A stretch of 18,325 nucleotides of DNA from Trichomonas tenax (Eukaryota > Parabasalia > Trichomonadida > Trichomonadidae). The position numbers were made by a program, and so were the translations under genes. Below the pieces are notes generated by a model. The model saw only the letters and a list, made by a program, of their open reading frames with translations. It searched no databases and was not told where the DNA came from. The stretch spans positions 1 to 18,325 of the forward strand of contig JALKBU010001018.1 of assembly GCA_023091735.1 (NCBI GenBank), given 5' to 3'. Each line of letters starts with the position of its first letter. Within the stretch, counting starts at the first letter, position 1. Positions 1 through 10,174 of this stretch are shown in pieces.

Positions 1-127
1 GCTTTATATATCCACAGCATTTTAGATGGGAAAATTTTTCATTTGCCACCAAAATTAGACCTTAAATATTCATACTGGCGGAGAAAAATCGAGATGTTTG
101 AGTAGACGTAGAAAATTCAGTGACGCC
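1..127 (+). repeat. Left arm of 127-bp inverted repeat
   Basis: This arm is the reverse complement of 18177-18303. It aligns without gaps and has four mismatches in 127 bases, all clustered between about positions 90 and 112. Similarity stops sharply after base 127. The outer edge cannot be placed because the arm starts at base 1 of the window and may continue outside it. The arm includes the 3' end of a minus-strand reading frame ending FFSASMNI. It could be a terminal inverted repeat of a large element or one copy of a dispersed repeat; the sequence alone does not decide. Confidence 0.9.
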
Positions 128-265
128 CAAAATTCTTCTATCTCTGCTCAATCTACAGACTCCTAACTTTTGGAAACTCGTGAGAAAAAAATGTGGTACA
201 TTGAATGGAATCAGCCATGTCCCATAATACCAATTATAAAATGCAATTTGTTTCCACCTATTCAC
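62..265 (-). other. Short open frame ending inside the left repeat arm
   Basis: This is an open minus-strand frame of 67 codons with no ATG at its upstream end (the first codon is GTG, not a plausible eukaryotic start). Its last 22 codons lie in the inverted repeat. The same frame in the right arm differs by one silent change, two replacements and one Arg-to-stop change. It may be the 3' end of a repeat-family gene or a chance open frame. I recognise no domain. Confidence 0.2.
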
Positions 266-591
266 AATAAATGCATAAAAATGAATTTCCTTATGATAAA
301 CATGATATACCTACTTTAGATATTCCAATTTTCAAGCGAAAATCATGAGTAAAGATGAAAATTAAAATAGCTATATTTTATGACTGTTTTAGGTATATAA
401 AAGAAAATACGCATTACCAAAAATGGCACCAAAACATTATCAAAAATTTCTAACTTTTGAGAGGTTAATTTTTTCTCATTGAAATTTTTATAAAGAAAAG
501 TTTTTATATCTGTTATCATAAAATTGTTTTTCTCAAAAATTTTACGATAACCGCCAATATTTTGCAAATTATAGCTTAAAAATGATCTATT
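266..591. other. AT-rich spacer, no gene recognised
   Basis: This is AT-rich sequence between the left repeat-associated frame and the first intact gene. A 74-codon minus-strand open frame (343-567) is low-complexity in composition, rich in Phe, Lys, Ile and Asn, and matches no family I know. Confidence 0.5.
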
Positions 592-597
592 TCACAA
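592..597 (+). promoter_or_regulatory. Possible initiator element of the first gene
   Basis: TCACAA fits the trichomonad initiator pattern TCA-pyrimidine-A/T. It lies about 50 bases upstream of the ATG at 645, which is further than usual. It sits downstream of the alternative ATG at 582, so if it is real it supports the 645 start. In AT-rich DNA such a short motif can occur by chance. Confidence 0.3.
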
Positions 598-644
598 GGT
601 TTTACAATTTTGAATTATTTTCAAATTATTTTTATTTCTCGACA

Positions 645-1565
645 ATGGAGCATTTGTCTCTGTACAAATCATCACAGAGCAGCAGGATTACAGCTTTAGG
701 AGATCTTGTTTTGTCGCCGAAGTCCTCCAACAAATCCTACACATCGAGAAGTTTATTAACAATTCGATGCCAAGAGCTGAGACATTTGATCGATTTGTAT
801 AACGCAACACTCGAAAAATACCAGAACTTGATGTTCAAGATGCCTTCAAACACGTTTCCATCAGATTTCCCAAAAACGTTTTCCGATTTTAGAGATTCAT
901 TCGAGCAATTCATCAAAACAATAGAGCCCTACATCTCAGAGACACCAGCAATGGCAATTGGCGAGAAAAATATTTTGATTATTTTGAACCAATCAACAGT
1001 TTTGTCTGAAAAGCTGTCCTGCTTCTTGAGAGCTTCTACAGTATTCAGCAACACAGGAATGGATGAATTGACAAAATCCATTGAATATTCTTTCCAAACT
1101 TTGTTTAAAGCAAATAATTCTCTAAACACTGCAATCAAAGAAGAAAGAGCTGCAAACAAGGAGCTTGCTTCGAAAGGAAACGATTTGTACAGGAATACAT
1201 ACAAAGCGTACAAATTAATCAAAACATTTTTGGAAGAAAAAGAAAAGACCAACATTCAAGAGGAAGACACAGAAAACTTGAAAATGCTGGTCTCATCCAT
1301 CAATACAGAAGGTTTCAATTTGCTTTCGAGCAAAGTTTCAGATAACTCAACAAATAAATCGGTATTGATGGATTTAAGGAGGTCATATTCAACGAACTGC
1401 GGATGTATTCTTTCTCTGATTGATGTTTTGCTAATATTTAACAAGACAATCTCTCAAATCAAATTCAATCTTCTGGCGCTTGCTAAAATGTTCAACAACG
1501 TCATCTACGAGTGCAAGCTTCCATGTAAGATTGATATTGAAAACAAATTCTCTGCGGCTATTTAA
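645..1565 (+). CDS. Conserved-looking helical protein of unknown function
   Basis: The frame encodes 306 residues from the ATG at 645 (starting MEHLSLYKSS). It stays open upstream to another ATG at 582, but the extra 21 residues are almost all Phe, Tyr, Asn and Leu, typical of translated AT-rich leader, so I prefer 645. I see no signal peptide, no convincing membrane segment and no recognisable catalytic motif. After a Ser-rich N-terminus of about 35 residues the protein appears mostly alpha-helical. A strongly charged stretch (IKEERAANKELASKGNDLYR to FLEEKEKTNIQEEDTENL, about residues 160-220) could form a coiled coil. Base composition is higher in G+C than the flanks and the frame is uninterrupted, so it looks like a working gene. 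The stop is TAA, with TAAA sequences shortly downstream. Function unknown; probably cytosolic. Confidence 0.8.
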   Translation: MEHLSLYKSSQSSRITALGDLVLSPKSSNKSYTSRSLLTIRCQELRHLIDLYNATLEKYQNLMFKMPSNTFPSDFPKTFSDFRDSFEQFIKTIEPYISETPAMAIGEKNILIILNQSTVLSEKLSCFLRASTVFSNTGMDELTKSIEYSFQTLFKANNSLNTAIKEERAANKELASKGNDLYRNTYKAYKLIKTFLEEKEKTNIQEEDTENLKMLVSSINTEGFNLLSSKVSDNSTNKSVLMDLRRSYSTNCGCILSLIDVLLIFNKTISQIKFNLLALAKMFNNVIYECKLPCKIDIENKFSAAI

Positions 1566-2044
1566 TTTTTTTTTATTTGTTCATGAAATTAAAATGTATC
1601 TTTATTATCTTTTTCTACAGACTCTGTTTATACTGTCTGCATATCATATTGATGCGATTTTGAAAATTCTGTTTTTTTCCTTTTCTCGATGTGTTGTGTG
1701 TTTAGCAAACTTTCTCTTAAGAGAAGTTAAAAGAGTTTCATTGCTGCTAATATACTCGATGCAAAAGATATTTTCAAATATAAATAGATTTAGAATAAGA
1801 CTTGTTGATTCTTTCATATTTCAATGACCTGCGGGTATCTTATTGTAATCTATTGCATTTGAGATGATTGCATGAAAATAATTTATCGCTATTAAATTGA
1901 ATTTCGCAAAGAATTCAGTTTTCACTTCAAAGTCATTCAAAAATATAGAGTAGTTAGGATCTATATCATATATATGAGCTACTGATGAAAAAAATATTTA
2001 TTTTAAAGAATATCGTTTGTTTACAGTGTAATTCTTGAGATATA
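1566..2044. other. Spacer, no convincing gene
   Basis: This is AT-rich sequence between the tail of the first gene and the 3' end of a minus-strand pseudogene. A plus-strand open frame at 1480-1827 overlaps the first gene out of frame and looks like translated spacer (many Leu, Phe, Ile and Tyr). Nothing else is evident. Confidence 0.5.
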
Positions 2045-3200
2045 TCAAGAAAGATCGAATTGGAACTTAATCGCTTTCTTCTTCCTCGTGATCAGGAAGA
2101 TCTTCTTCTTGACAAACTCTTCTTTTGTTCTTTCTGCGAATAATGAAACAACGATAACAATTAAAATGACAACAACAGCACCAACGACACCTCCTGCAAT
2201 TATAAAAATCGGGGTTTTGCTTTTCGCTTTCTCAGTTGATTGAGGATCACCAAGATTTAAGCTTTTTGTGTTCCCTACTTTTGCATTGATTGTTATCATT
2301 TCTTCTACGACAGGAGATTGCGATTTAACTTCAAGCATTATTTCCTCGTCGTCTTTTGCATTATTTACGATCCTCATGATGAAAGGTTCGAGGATAACAC
2401 TCCATATTCCTTAATCATCTTTCCGTTTTTCTTTGTTTTTCCATACTCAGAGCCATCCATCGAGTACTTTGTGATCGTTAATTTCTCGTTTGAGCTCTTC
2501 AGTTCTGACAACGATCCATTGTTGAACTGAGCGACTTGAACGGTTAGACTCTGTCATTCTTTCATTGCATACGTTGCGTCTGGACTCTTTGCATTGCCGA
2601 TCGATATCTCACCGCTGCCGATGAACTCAAGAGAGTCATCGTTCGCTGGAAGATCACAAGTGTCGAACACGAATGTCTTTAGATTTCCATTTCCTGTGAG
2701 TTCTATGTATCCTTCAGCAACAAAGATCACTGACTGCATATCCTGCAATGTCTCTGTTTCCTGTCGGCTGGAACACGAGCTGATATCCTGGATGCACATA
2801 CTATCTTGATGGCGTTCTCCTCAACTTGAGCATCTTCCTTCCTGGTGTCAAGTAAATGATTGGAGATTGTTCTTCCGGTTTAGTTGTTGGTATTTCCTCG
2901 ATTACCGGAATGAACTCAGGGCCAGGTGTTGGTGCAGGTGTCAGCATCATAGGAATCGACATTGTTGTCGGAATTTCATCATAATTAGTTTCGACATGTG
3001 ATGATGAAGTTATATTACCTATATTTGTGTATATATAATCAGAAGAGTAACCGCCAGGAGGTCTTGTTAAATCTATATGATCGAGGCCAGTGTATGGACA
3101 ATTGGTTAAAATATGAGTTATATTTTGACCTCCTATTTTCAAGCTTGGATACTCCTTCATAAAAGACTCAGCAAAAAATGATTGACTTCATAACAGCCAT
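2045..3200 (-). pseudogene. Broken single-pass surface protein with Pro/Thr stalk
   Basis: Consecutive open segments on the minus strand (3160-2801, 2799-2554, 2550-2380, 2377-2045) read as one type I membrane protein. In order they give a short N-terminus (MAVMKSIIF), a Thr/Pro-rich stretch (TPAPTPGPEF, IPTTKPEE), a beta-rich Gly/Asn region (GYIELTGNGNLKTF), and one strong membrane segment with FIIAGGVVGAVVVILIV at its core. Damage: a frame change just after the N-terminus (about 3170-3190), another near 2800, an in-frame TGA near 2554, and a frame change near 2400. One further frame change after the membrane segment replaces a tail in the alternative frame (RRKNKRR followed by acidic EEDLPDHEEEESD, stop at 2067-2069) with a basic one. 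Basic-then-acidic tails fit trichomonad surface proteins. The extracellular domain is not recognised; it may be a distant Pmp-like relative. Confidence 0.75.
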
Positions 3201-3217
3201 TTTACTGAGTTGGATGC

Positions 3218-3223
3218 GAATGA
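3218..3223 (-). promoter_or_regulatory. Initiator-like element of the broken surface-protein gene
   Basis: Read on the minus strand, TCATTC matches the trichomonad initiator pattern, with the +1 adenine near 3221. It lies about 20 bases before the ATG at 3200, the usual short leader length. This supports 3200 as the ancestral start of the pseudogene and suggests its promoter core is still present. Confidence 0.5.
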
Positions 3224-4168
3224 TATGGAGTATATACAACATGAAGTTCAGATACAATTGATAAAGTTGCAATTTTGATAAATAAAATAACATAATGCAA
3301 TGCTTAATTACATTTATATCAAATCATTTGATTTTCTCGTTTTTTACCGGTAAAAAAACATTAAAACTAAATTAACAATTTTTAAAATCATCGAAAATGA
3401 TGTGTTTCGAGCACAATCTCTCCCATACTGCAAGCGCATGTGAGCATGGGCCATAAATCGATCAATTTTGAAGATTTTTATCCTCAAATTATTCAATATC
3501 TCATACCGTGTGAGCTGCCTAATATCACGACAAACTGATGCACATAGGATATATGTTCATCATGTTATTAGACAACTTAAACGAGTAAGATATACTGATA
3601 AATAAAACATTTTGTTTCACCACTATTTCTACGACACTCTGAGGGAAATGCATCTTGTTGTAGCATAGGAACTTCAGAGAATCGTAGAAAACGTAGACTT
3701 GTGAATGAAAATCGAATGAATCAGCCCCGAGTGAATCTCGATGGAATCATCATACTGCAGCGAATCGATTATTTTGATGCGACATTTAGTAGCGATTGAA
3801 GAACATATTGTTGACAAATATAAGTTATGAATAAATCGTTGTCATGTAAAGTTATGAAAATAATTCCATTTGACGCGTAAAATTAATTTTGAAAATTTTG
3901 ATTTCGTCGGTTTATTTTTTTCAAAATCCAATTAAATTGTGTTCTATATACTGTAAAAAGCAGAATACCAAACTTTGAAATAAATTTGTAATTTTATATT
4001 TTATTTTGCAAATTACGATTATGCATATGATAGAAGGTCTATATTTTCAAAATCAGGCAAAAAATTCGAGCCTATCGTACAAATTTGTTGAAAATGAAAA
4101 TATAGAATGCACGAGCTCTACAAAACCTTTTTTTTTTGAAAATAAAAAATTTATTTTTAAATTTTTTT
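3224..4168. other. Spacer of about 0.95 kb, no gene recognised
   Basis: No frame is open for long. Between about 3400 and 3830 the composition is less AT-rich than the surrounding spacer. Short plus-strand peptides such as FEDFYPQIIQYLIPCELPNI and RKRRLVNENRMNQPRVNLDG appear in different frames, so a very decayed coding remnant is possible, but I recognise no family. The last 150 bases are the leader of the kinase gene. They contain no canonical TCA-Y-W initiator close to the start; a CCTTTT run about 40 bases upstream of the ATG is the only alternative start-site-like motif I see. Confidence 0.4.
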
Positions 4169-5494
4169 ATGGAGGAAGAATCGACGATAAAAAGTGTCTT
4201 GAAGAAGAAGCATGGTTTTGATGGACTTTGGAAATCGTGCTTCTGCGAGCTCCGCAACAAGATTATGTACATTCACGAGGATTTGGAAGATTCTAAGATT
4301 GAATGTGAATTAAATATCACGCCTTCCGTTATTATTCACATCATCAGAGATTCCCCGCCAACGAGATTCACTATCGAACTGGAAAACGAACTGATTTACA
4401 TGTTTGCTACCGATACGCCCGCAGAAACAGTGAATTGGGTTCACAACTTGAGAAGTTTGACTTACACAACAGACAAACTATCTATGGACGATTTTAATAT
4501 TATCTGTGTTATAGGAAAAGGCCGATACGGAAAAGTAATGCTTTGCGAGAAAAAAGAAAATGGAGAAAGAGTGGCTGTTAAAGCAGTCAAAAAAAGCGCT
4601 CTCCAGAAGTCGCAGAATTTCAAGGCAATCATGTCTGAAAGAAATAATTTAATGCGAACGAATTTTCCATTTATTGTGAAAATCAAGTTTGCGTTTCAAA
4701 CACCGACGAAATTTTACATAGGAATGGAATATATACCAGGAGGTGAACTGTATCACATTCTTTACAACAACGATATCCGAATTTCAGATTGTAAATTATA
4801 TTTAGCTGAAATTGCGCTTTCATTGCAGTACCTTCACACGTGCGGAATCATTTATCGCGATTTGAAGCTCGAAAATATAATGATTGGTGCAGACGGACAC
4901 ATTAAATTAGTTGATTTTGGTTTATCGAAAGATTTATCGATTTCAAACGAAACGACGACCTTCTGCGGTACAATACACTATGTTGCACCTGAATTAATCC
5001 TTCAAAAACCATACAGTTATCAGATCGATTGGTGGGCGTTCGGAATCATTACCGCAGAGATTCTTTTCGGTGAATGTCCATTCTATGACACGAATCCAAC
5101 AAAAGAAATGGAAAAAATCATCAAATCACCCCCAACATTTCCTGATGAAGAAGATCCTGTCGCAAAGAACTTCATTTCGCGATTTTTGGTAAAGAGGCCA
5201 AGCAAGAGAGCCAAAATTGAGGATGTTATCAATCATCCATTCTGGGAAGGCCTCGATTTCCAGAAAGTTTTGGAGAAAATGTATCAACCTCAATTCATTC
5301 CCAAAATCAACGATGTAAGTGAGAATTTCGACAAAGAATTCATCAATTGTCCACCAGTAGACTCATTCTCGAGCCCCGTCAATGACTCTAAGATTGATAT
5401 TTCTGGTTTCTCGCTCTCAGAAGACGAAGATATCGAAGAAGAAATATTTCCGTCGTCAATCCTTACCTTAGATTTAATAGATCCTAATTGTTAA
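4169..5494 (+). CDS. PH-domain AGC-family serine/threonine kinase (PKB/Akt-like)
   Basis: The frame encodes 441 residues from the ATG at 4169; it is open a little upstream but has no earlier ATG. Residues about 6-98 form a PH-like domain (Trp21, FCEL at 25-28, closing VNWVHNLRSL), expected to bind phosphoinositides. Residues about 109-359 are the kinase domain: glycine loop GKGRYGKV, Lys138 in VAVKAV, catalytic Asp231 in YRDLKLEN, DFG at 249-251, activation loop TTTFCGT with Thr264 at the PDK1-site position, and APE at 273-275. The C-terminal tail keeps a turn-motif-like CPPVDSFSSP (394-403) and a hydrophobic-motif-like ISGFSLS (411-417, Ser415 at the phosphosite), in the PKB/SGK order. All catalytic residues are present, so it should be active. 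It probably transduces phosphoinositide signals at membranes. The gene is intact and faces the 3' end of the Pmp-like pseudogene. Confidence 0.93.
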   Translation: MEEESTIKSVLKKKHGFDGLWKSCFCELRNKIMYIHEDLEDSKIECELNITPSVIIHIIRDSPPTRFTIELENELIYMFATDTPAETVNWVHNLRSLTYTTDKLSMDDFNIICVIGKGRYGKVMLCEKKENGERVAVKAVKKSALQKSQNFKAIMSERNNLMRTNFPFIVKIKFAFQTPTKFYIGMEYIPGGELYHILYNNDIRISDCKLYLAEIALSLQYLHTCGIIYRDLKLENIMIGADGHIKLVDFGLSKDLSISNETTTFCGTIHYVAPELILQKPYSYQIDWWAFGIITAEILFGECPFYDTNPTKEMEKIIKSPPTFPDEEDPVAKNFISRFLVKRPSKRAKIEDVINHPFWEGLDFQKVLEKMYQPQFIPKINDVSENFDKEFINCPPVDSFSSPVNDSKIDISGFSLSEDEDIEEEIFPSSILTLDLIDPNC

Positions 5495-5514
5495 GATATA
5501 TATATTGTTGTCTG

Positions 5515-5518
5515 TAAA
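5515..5518 (+). terminator. Candidate poly(A) signal of the kinase gene
   Basis: A TAAA tetranucleotide lies 21 bases after the TAA stop at 5492-5494. In trichomonads UAAA at or soon after the stop directs cleavage and polyadenylation. The motif is short, so the evidence is positional only. Confidence 0.35.
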
Positions 5519-5553
5519 TATTATATATTCAACAAATGTTTAATATACAAAAA

Positions 5554-7730
5554 TTACATAAACATGCTTGAATCATATCTTAGGGTGAATTTTTCGTTAT
5601 TTGTTTCTTCCTCTGATTGACTTGTAAAGTCTGAATCAAAGTAATTCGTTGTCATCAGTGTCAGCTCTGTTTGTGTAGTGAACAAACCGTCTGGATCATG
5701 AACAATGTCGCTGTCCATTTTAATGACTGCTGCTTCATTAATGTCGACCATTGAAATAAAACTTGGGCTCTTTTCTTTGTTATTTGTTTGAGAAAGAGCA
5801 ATGAAAAGAATCACAACAGCAACTACAATCAAACCACCAATCACTGCTAAAACTATATAGAGAACATTGCTGTTTGTTTCAGTAGTTTATGCTGTTTGAT
5901 AATTTTGACGATTTTTGTTGATGGAGTTGGCTTTGGTGTCATAGCAGGAGTCGTCGATAGAGGGCTAAATGGTGTTAGTTTTGGTATTGCCATAGGTGTA
6001 GTCGATGATATAGTCTTTGGAGTAGTTGAGGGTCGTAAAAGGAGTCGTAGATGGTGCTGTCTTAGGTGTGGTTGAAGGAGTTGTCGACGGTGGTGTGGAA
6101 GACATCGTTGATAATGTTGTTGAAGGAGTGGTTGATGGTGTTTGAGTTTGCGTTGTTGCAGGAGTTGTAAAAGGCGTCTCTATTGATGATATCTTCGGTG
6201 TTGTTTGTGGAGTATCGCTTGGTGTCGCTTTTAATGTTCTATCGGGATAGTTAGGAATGTATGTGAATGATTTCATTCCTGGCATCGAAGAGAACCTTTG
6301 GAACGAATATTCGACTTTAAAGGAGTCAAACATCAAATATATGAAAGCAGTGAATGGCATCTGGAATGAACTCGATGTTGCATATGGAAGCCTTGTTATT
6401 GGTGTTGCTCTGTATGAGAATTCTGTTGGAATAGGATGTTTCTGCAACTGTTATTTCTTGTGGTGATGCGAATTTGACCAAAGTTTCAGCTGGAAATGTT
6501 GGTTCATGATCTGTTAAATCATCAGTGATTCCGTTGCATTCGCTTGAACTGGACAATGAAGTGTTGTCACGAAATTCTTAAACCTACCATCCTGAAGAGT
6601 CCGGCCACCAAGTGTTATACACTTTTGAAACATATTGAGAAACTTCTCCAAAAACATATTCTTCTTTGTTGAACCCATAAACGAAGTCATTCCATGAAAT
6701 CCACGTCACGTATCCCTCGAGAAGGATCTCGTGACCAGCTCCATCACCATAAGTACCTCCGATGAGCGTTGCACTGTCTTTGTAGAAGCAACAAAATTGT
6801 GTGTAACAAATTGTTTGTTGGAATGTTTCAGGACCTGATGGCATATTTCCTTTCTTGGAATCTGATATCAGACATAGTGCTCCACCTCCACGGGATTTGA
6901 AATGGTTCGGAATTTGTGCTTTAGCAAAATTATTGTTGATTGTTTGTATATCGAGGATAGTTCTTAGTTTGGTGGGGAAATGAATATCAGGGTTACTCGC
7001 ATCCACTGTGTTATAAGCAAATTGACACTTCATTAATTTTAGATCATCACAATTTGCAGCGGAAATGGCTCCGCCGCCAAAGCCGCATTTGTTCTTCATG
7101 AACTTTGTCTGCTCAATGTATATCTCTAAGGCGTAAGAAATCAATATTCCGCCTCCAAATTCCAAAGCTTTGTTGTTGATGAATCTATTCCTTCCGCATA
7201 TCATCGTTATCTGATGGGCCAAGTATTCTGTGTTCAGGCTTTCGAATTTCTTGAAGACTCCTTGAAAATAAATTCCACCCCCAAATTTATGTGCTTTACT
7301 TTGGCTGAAATCGGTACTGTAAATCAAAGCTGACGAAGATAGAAGGCAAAGAGCGCCTCCAACTGAAGTTTCATTGGATATAAATTTCATTGCATATTTA
7401 AATCCGAGATTTTCGGGGTCGCTGTAATCGGAAATCGTTAACATTTACAATGTAATGTAAATGGCACCACTAGAGTCCGCTGATGATGTTGCTCCAAATG
7501 CGAAGTTATTTTCGAAAATAGATAATCCCAATATGGTTAGAGATGATTTGTAAATGTATTATTCTCGCATCATATTCGAGTATTGCGTTAAAATTGTCGT
7601 TTCTTGATTAAATTTAGAATTGATTTGCGTGCTATTTATTTCATTTCCGTCTACAAACGAAGGCACGTCTTCCTGTTCGAACAGCATAATTCTGCAGTCC
7701 AAGAGTCAGAAAATAAAGAAAAAACATCAT
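5554..7730 (-). pseudogene. Broken chlamydial-Pmp-like surface protein gene
   Basis: The start is a signal-peptide-like MMFFLYFLTLG at 7730, followed by a frame change. A beta-helix-type region then carries alternating FxxN and GGA(I/L)/GGG(I/L) motifs: FENN, FISNETSVGGAL, HKFGGGIYF, RFINNKALEFGGGI, KFMKNKCGFGGGAI and SRGGGAL. This is the signature of chlamydial polymorphic membrane proteins and their trichomonad relatives. A Thr/Pro stalk (repeated TTPSTTP units, about 6230-5900) follows, then a membrane segment with GGLIVVAVVILFIAL at its core and an acidic cytoplasmic tail ending at 5554. The intact form would be about 700 residues. Damage: TAA at 7445-7447, an upstream in-frame TAA near 7560, TAG and TAA at about 6584 and 6578, and frame changes near 7700, 6430, 6030 and 5885. 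The ancestral protein was probably a surface adhesin-like molecule; this copy cannot make it. Confidence 0.85.
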
Positions 7731-8195
7731 TTTGCAAATTTGTCAAATCAAAAAATTGATTATTATATGTTATGTAAAATATAAATATGATAAAATTTCA
7801 AAAATAATTTTTGTGAGCGAAAGAAAAAGATTCAGAAAATTTTAACATAAAAATATGATTTGCAATCAATAATATAACGATATTTTTGGTTCAATTTTAT
7901 CACTTCCATATTTCAATAAAAAATAATTCTCATTATTTTTAAATATAAATTTATGAAATATAACAATAACACACATTATTGATTATATTTAATTGACATT
8001 GTTTTTAATTCAGAACTCGATATATCCAGTTACAAAAGTGATCGTCACAAACTTATATAATAAGATTTTTATTGTTTCTTTTGAACATCCATAAAGAACA
8101 CAACAAGAAGAACATATATTTACTATCTAATCTCATTTATCTCTTTCACATCGATAGAAAAAGTGTTATTTTTCGAAAAACGATAAAAAATTTTA
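7731..8195. other. Very AT-rich spacer, no gene recognised
   Basis: This separates the start of the Pmp-like pseudogene from the 3' end of the BspA-like pseudogene, both on the minus strand. It is dominated by A and T runs, and the 66-codon plus-strand open frame at 8072 looks like translated spacer. Confidence 0.5.
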
Positions 8196-10174
8196 TTACA
8201 ATTCTAACAAGAATCCTAATATACTATAGGAGTTATATAATGTGTGTCTTCCAAAAGCGAGGCAAGATTTAACAACAAAACATCCCAAAGGAATCTCCTG
8301 CTCTCTAAACATGTGACAATGTTCATCCAAAACTTTGTTAACAGGTTTGTTATTAAACGCTTCATTTTCGAAATCAAATCTTACATAAGTCGTGTTAACG
8401 ATGTTCGTCAAGATACTATAATACGTGTAGTTTGTCATTCCACAATGGTACAAGTCTATGGTGTATTTTGTTTGGTAATTGAACGCATTAGAACTAAAAG
8501 AAACATCATTGAACAATCTCAGTTCTTTTATGTTGTAGCATTGATAAAAAGCGTAATCAAGGACTTGGCAGTACTCTCCTATCTCTAATCTCGTCAAGTT
8601 CCCTCAATTTTGGAAAGCGTATCCTTTGATTGTGATATTTGATGGAATCTTTATCTGTCTCAGAATTTGGCATTGGTAGAAAACATTATTTTCTAATGAA
8701 GTGACATTCTAAGTTAAATTAACGACTTCAAGGCTGTGGCAATTTGAGAATGCTGATTAGTTGATAGTTTTTAGTGTTGACGGAGCAACAAATATTTGCA
8801 ATGATGTGCAAAAATAGAAACAACTTGATCCTAAGCCAGCGATTCCTTAAGGAAGAATCAAATTTGTCAGTTTTGTATTGTATTGGAATGCAGCGTCACG
8901 AATTTGCGTTAATTTGCAGTTTGAAAGATTGAGATATCTAATACCGCAATGATCGAATGCATTATTGATGATATATGATAATGTATCGGGGCAAATAACT
9001 GTTATCAAATTAAAGCAATTGCTGAAGCAATAACCTTCAATGTGAATCAAATTCCTTGACAAAACAACTTTAGATAAATTGTAACAATTACTGAATGTAT
9101 TTGATTTTAAGTACCCAACATTATTAAGAAACCAAACTTCAGACAAATGGCAACACGAAAATCAGTAATCATAAATTATTCCAAGATTTGTTTGATTTAA
9201 AGAAAGATCAGAGAGACTGCTGCAATTATAGAAAACATTTGATCCTAAATAAACCAGCCATCCATTGAAATGAAGAGATCTGATACTCGAGCATTGATAG
9301 AAAGCGAAGCTGTTGACTTTTGATAAAGTGTCTGGAAGCGAAACATCAACAAGATTTGAACAATAAGCAAAAGCATAATCACAAATGACATAAATGTTAT
9401 TGGATAAATCAACTGTTGATAAACTTGAGCTGTTGCAGCAAAGAGTGTTTCGAATTATAGTCATTGAATCAGAAATAACTAAAGATGTCAATAAAGTACA
9501 TCTGAAGAAGACTCCTTGATTCATTTCAATGACGTTTCCAGGAAGCGAAACAGTTTATAGAAAATCATTATAAGAAAATGCGAAATATCTGATGATTTCA
9601 GCACTTAAAATGTTTAAGTTGATTATTGATGTGTTTGAGAAAGGTTAATCACCAATATGTGTTAATGAATTTGGTAATGTTAAATTTACAATATGAGAAC
9701 AGTTTCGAAATGCATATCCAGCGATTTCTTCAACATTTTCGGGTATAATTAATTTTGTTAAACTTACGCAATATCCAAAAGCACACAAACCAGTGCTCTT
9801 TAGTGTGCTTGGAAAAGAAACTGCTGCCAATGAGTAACAGCTGCAAAATGCATAATATTCAATGATGTCGATGCCTTCTGTAAATATGAAGTTTAGTAAA
9901 CTGAAGCAATTGCAAAAAGCGAACGCTTGAATGATAGAAGGTAATGACATTGAAAATGAGCTCAGATTAAAGCAGTTATTGAAGCAATAAACACCCATTG
10001 TTTTGATATTCGATGTTATATTGACTGTTCTCAAAGTTGTGCAGCGATTGAAGATGCAAGCGCTTGAAAAGTCACTGTTAACTTCATATGTAACTCAGTC
10101 AAATTAACGCAATCCTGGAAATATCCAACACCAACATATTCAAATGTAGATGGACTGTAAATGGATACAACCAA
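8196..10174 (-). pseudogene. Broken BspA-like TpLRR surface protein gene
   Basis: Read from 10174 down to 8196, the minus strand encodes roughly twenty leucine-rich repeats of about 23 residues. They are of the Treponema/BspA type (pattern AFxxCxxLxxVxLPxxLxxI), for example YAFRNCSHIVNLTLPNSLTH and FAYCSNLVDVSLPDTLSKV. A non-repeat C-terminal part of about 100 residues follows, with no clear membrane segment. Seven in-frame stops interrupt the repeats: TGA 8604-8606, TAG 8709-8711, TAA 8757-8759, TAA 8847-8849, TGA 9162-9164, TAA 9555-9557 and TAA 9645-9647. One frame change occurs near 10070. Between stops the repeat register continues unchanged, so the frame is conserved over about 1.8 kb. 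No start codon is evident upstream. BspA-like proteins are a very large trichomonad family implicated in surface binding. Confidence 0.88.

Noticed and set aside
1480..1827. 115-codon plus-strand open frame
   Set aside because: It overlaps the end of the first gene in another frame, and the rest has the hydrophobic composition of translated AT-rich spacer.
2318..2530. Plus-strand open frame opposite the surface-protein remnant
   Set aside because: The minus-strand reading gives a coherent protein with a membrane segment; the plus frame is its complement.
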